A DNA stretch of 38,656 nt. Source: a virus. The notes under the pieces are model-generated. The model had not been told where the DNA came from and searched no databases. It saw only the letters and a program-made list of their open reading frames with translations. Both the position numbers and the translations under genes were made by a program. The stretch spans positions 1 to 38,656 of the IMG/VR virus record IMGVR_UViG_3300023093_000067; one strand, 5' to 3'. Below are positions 36,945-38,656 of the stretch, in pieces (the stretch's first letter is position 1; every line of letters begins with the position of its first letter).

Positions 36945-37268
36945 ATGACCAAAGATCAGCTTTCCGGCCTTGGGCCAAAGATCCAGATCGCTATCCAAGC
37001 TGGCAAGGAAGCGGCGAATGCCTGCTCCGACGACGGCGGCAGCGCCAACTGTGATCGGGTGGTTATTCCCATGCCCGGCGTGCGCGAGACCGCCGTCGCA
37101 GGGCTGCCCGGCTATCTCCAGCAGCGCAGCGGCTGGCATCGCCGCGGGCTCCACCTCGACACACCCTTCGGCGGAATCGGCAACAGACGGGCCGCAGGGG
37201 TTCAAGCGATGCAGAAGTCGCTTAAAGCGCAGGACGTCGACTGCTACGTGTACTACCAGATCGATTAA
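36945..37268 (+). CDS. hypothetical protein (107 aa)
   Basis: The product starts MTKDQLSGLGPKIQIAIQAG and contains CDRVVIPMPGVRETAVAGLP and a C-terminal AMQKSLKAQDVDCYVYYQID. No family is recognised by me. It sits between the acidic 103-residue gene and the excisionase-like gene. Several competing frames exist over the second half, but only this one has a start placed after a GGAGTGAGCC ribosome site. Confidence 0.65.
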   Translation: MTKDQLSGLGPKIQIAIQAGKEAANACSDDGGSANCDRVVIPMPGVRETAVAGLPGYLQQRSGWHRRGLHLDTPFGGIGNRRAAGVQAMQKSLKAQDVDCYVYYQID

Positions 37269-37307
37269 TGACTAACTCTGCCGCAATAGTCCGGCACGGA
37301 GCACCAC

Positions 37308-37547
37308 ATGAAATCTAAGCGCCCAGCAGTACCGGCGCGCCGCGAACTGGTGAAAATCAGCGAGTTCCAGCGGCGCGTATGGGGAGAAAATGGCACGCCG
37401 CTTTGCTCTCAAGCCATCCGCAATCAGATCAGAAATGACGCCCTGCCAGGTGAACGGGTCGGGAAACTATGGTTCATTGACTGGACGTCCTACCAAAACT
37501 CGACCGGTAACGATCTGGTTGATTCGGTGCTCAGAGGAGCCGCCTAA
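37308..37547 (+). CDS. excisionase-like protein
   Basis: The product has 79 residues: basic N-terminus, then LVKISEFQRRVWGENGTPLC, SQAIRNQIRNDALPGERVGK and LWFIDWTSY. That is the winged-helix pattern of small recombination directionality factors (a helix pair choosing DNA, then a GK-x-W-x-ID wing). It overlaps the integrase start as TAATG. Small DNA-binding proteins coupled to int are usually Xis; direct proof is lacking. Confidence 0.75.
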   Translation: MKSKRPAVPARRELVKISEFQRRVWGENGTPLCSQAIRNQIRNDALPGERVGKLWFIDWTSYQNSTGNDLVDSVLRGAA

Positions 37548-38656
37548 TGTCGCCACGCCCACGCAGCCCCAAGCACAAGGGGCTCCCGCCAAACCTTTAT
37601 GCCAATAACGGCGGCGAATCATTCAAGTACCGCCGGCCTGACACCGGCGCATGGCACGGCATGGGCACAGACCGGCATAAGGCGGTCCAGGCAGCGAAGC
37701 AACTGAACAGTTTGCTCATGGCGGGCACGGATCTGGTGTCTGGCGTCATGGGCGCAACGCAGAACCTTTCAACGTTTCTCGACACCTACGAGCGTGAAAT
37801 CCTTCCGCCACGCGAGCTGGCCAAGGCCACGCTGGACCTTTACAAGGTTCGCGCCAAACAGATTAAAGCTGCTTTCGGGGATCAACCCATAGATCAAATC
37901 ACCATCCGCCACATAGCTGAAATGCTGGATGGGATGACGCCACGCGGTGCTAACCAGACCCGGGCGCTGCTGGTGGACGTCTTCAACCATGCCGCATCCA
38001 AAGGGCTTTGCCCCGACAATCCAGCAGCGAACACCATTCCCAAGATCGAGAAAAAGCAGCGCAAGCGCCACACCGTGGAAGGCTTGAAAGCGATTCGCGA
38101 AGTTTCCCCGCCATGGCTACAAAACGCCATCGACCTGGCACTGATCACCGCCCAGCGTCGGGGCGATATCCTGAACATGAAATTCAGCGATGCGCACGAC
38201 GGAGGCTTGCACGTAGTCCAGAGCAAAACTGAAAAGGCCAGTGATGCTGGTTGGATCAAGTTCGCTTTGACGAAAGAGCTGGCCGCAGTGATCGCTCGGT
38301 GTCGAGACGATATCGTCTCACCCTATCTGATCCACAGAAAGCCTGAGCGCAAAAAACAGTCGCAGGCCAGGGGCAAAGCGCATTGGACGAAGGTCGAGGA
38401 AAGGTTTCTGACGAGAGCGTTCAAGGACGCGAGGGACGCTGCAGGTTGCTACAGCAAATGGACCGAGGCGGAGCAGCCAGGCTTTCATGAGGTGCGCGCG
38501 TTGTCGCTCCACCTGTACAAGCGGGCGGGCAAAGACGGGCAGAGAATCGCGGGGCATACAACGGAGGGAATGACGCGGAATTACCAGAAAGACCACAACG
38601 ACATCATCTGGTCAGAGGTGGTGGCTGACCTCGATATCAAGGAGATTTCGGGCTGA
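37547..38656 (+). CDS. int: phage integrase (tyrosine recombinase)
   Basis: The product has 369 residues and is complete; its TGA is the last codon of the window. The N-terminal arm-binding domain is about 1-60 (PPNLYANNGGESFKYRRPDT), and the core-binding domain about 70-165. The catalytic domain has Arg204 (TAQRRGDIL), Lys227 (VQSKTEK), His314/Arg317 (FHEVRALSLHLY), His337 (IAGHTT) and Tyr346 (MTRNYQKDH). All active-site residues are present. It integrates the phage at attB, with attP expected just beyond its 3' end or nearby, outside the window. Confidence 0.95.
   Translation: MSPRPRSPKHKGLPPNLYANNGGESFKYRRPDTGAWHGMGTDRHKAVQAAKQLNSLLMAGTDLVSGVMGATQNLSTFLDTYEREILPPRELAKATLDLYKVRAKQIKAAFGDQPIDQITIRHIAEMLDGMTPRGANQTRALLVDVFNHAASKGLCPDNPAANTIPKIEKKQRKRHTVEGLKAIREVSPPWLQNAIDLALITAQRRGDILNMKFSDAHDGGLHVVQSKTEKASDAGWIKFALTKELAAVIARCRDDIVSPYLIHRKPERKKQSQARGKAHWTKVEERFLTRAFKDARDAAGCYSKWTEAEQPGFHEVRALSLHLYKRAGKDGQRIAGHTTEGMTRNYQKDHNDIIWSEVVADLDIKEISG

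Noticed and set aside
1-38656. tRNA genes, CRISPR arrays, insertion sequences
   Set aside because: No cloverleaf-like sequence, regularly spaced repeats or transposase frames were noticed anywhere in the window.

Overview
The window is a nearly complete temperate phage genome (prophage) of lambdoid layout. Its genes most resemble those of prophages in Pseudomonas: DUF6555, DUF1654, a Pseudomonas-type DUF2514 Rz protein and the small zinc-ribbon membrane protein are typical of that genus, and base composition is moderately GC-rich. The right edge falls exactly on the stop codon of a tyrosine integrase, so it is probably one prophage end. The left edge cuts through a tail gene. No attachment site, tRNA, rRNA, CRISPR array or insertion sequence is visible.

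The left half (1-16.4 kb, all on the minus strand, read right to left) is the morphogenesis block of an HK97-like siphophage: terminase small and large subunits, a small membrane protein, portal, ClpP-type prohead protease, major capsid protein, head-tail connectors, tail terminator, tail tube, tail chaperone, a zinc-ribbon membrane protein, a 2,023-residue tape measure and a partial tail gene. The tail chaperone carries a textbook -1 frameshift site (G GGA AAC). An HNH nuclease and a gene-free GC-rich interval, a possible cos site, lie ahead of the terminase. From 17.1 to 18.9 kb is a lysis cassette with an embedded Rz1 inside Rz and two single-span membrane proteins, but no endolysin.

From 19.7 to 25.7 kb (minus strand) is the early rightward-type operon. 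Starting from the promoter it holds Cro (57 aa), an Rha/KilAC antirepressor, a DnaT-like replication protein with a candidate origin inside it, a replication P-like protein, a YbcO-like nuclease, a VRR-NUC nuclease, a second tyrosine recombinase, and a gene in the lambda Q position followed by two strong terminators.

The immunity region (25.65-27.75 kb) contains Cro, CI, a lysogeny-linked coiled-coil membrane protein and a DUF1654 gene. Two operator clusters with the palindromic consensus TTNAGNNNNCTNAA flank it: three sites between cI and cro, and three sites at 22-23 bp spacing in front of the opposite early operon. The DUF1654 gene has two LexA-type boxes, one of E. coli type (CTGT-N8-ACAG) and one of the GTAC-N4-GTAC type recognised by the second LexA of some pseudomonads. 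This suggests that induction is wired to both SOS regulators.

From 27.7 kb to the right end (mostly plus strand) is the second early operon. Its leader has a boxA plus boxB-like nut site. It carries small regulators, a 500-bp gene-free region with two long related RNA hairpins and a two-codon minigene, a triple-HTH protein, DUF2303, a minus-strand FRG-domain accessory gene, a cytosine methyltransferase with repeated target-recognition units, several small genes, an excisionase-like protein and the integrase.
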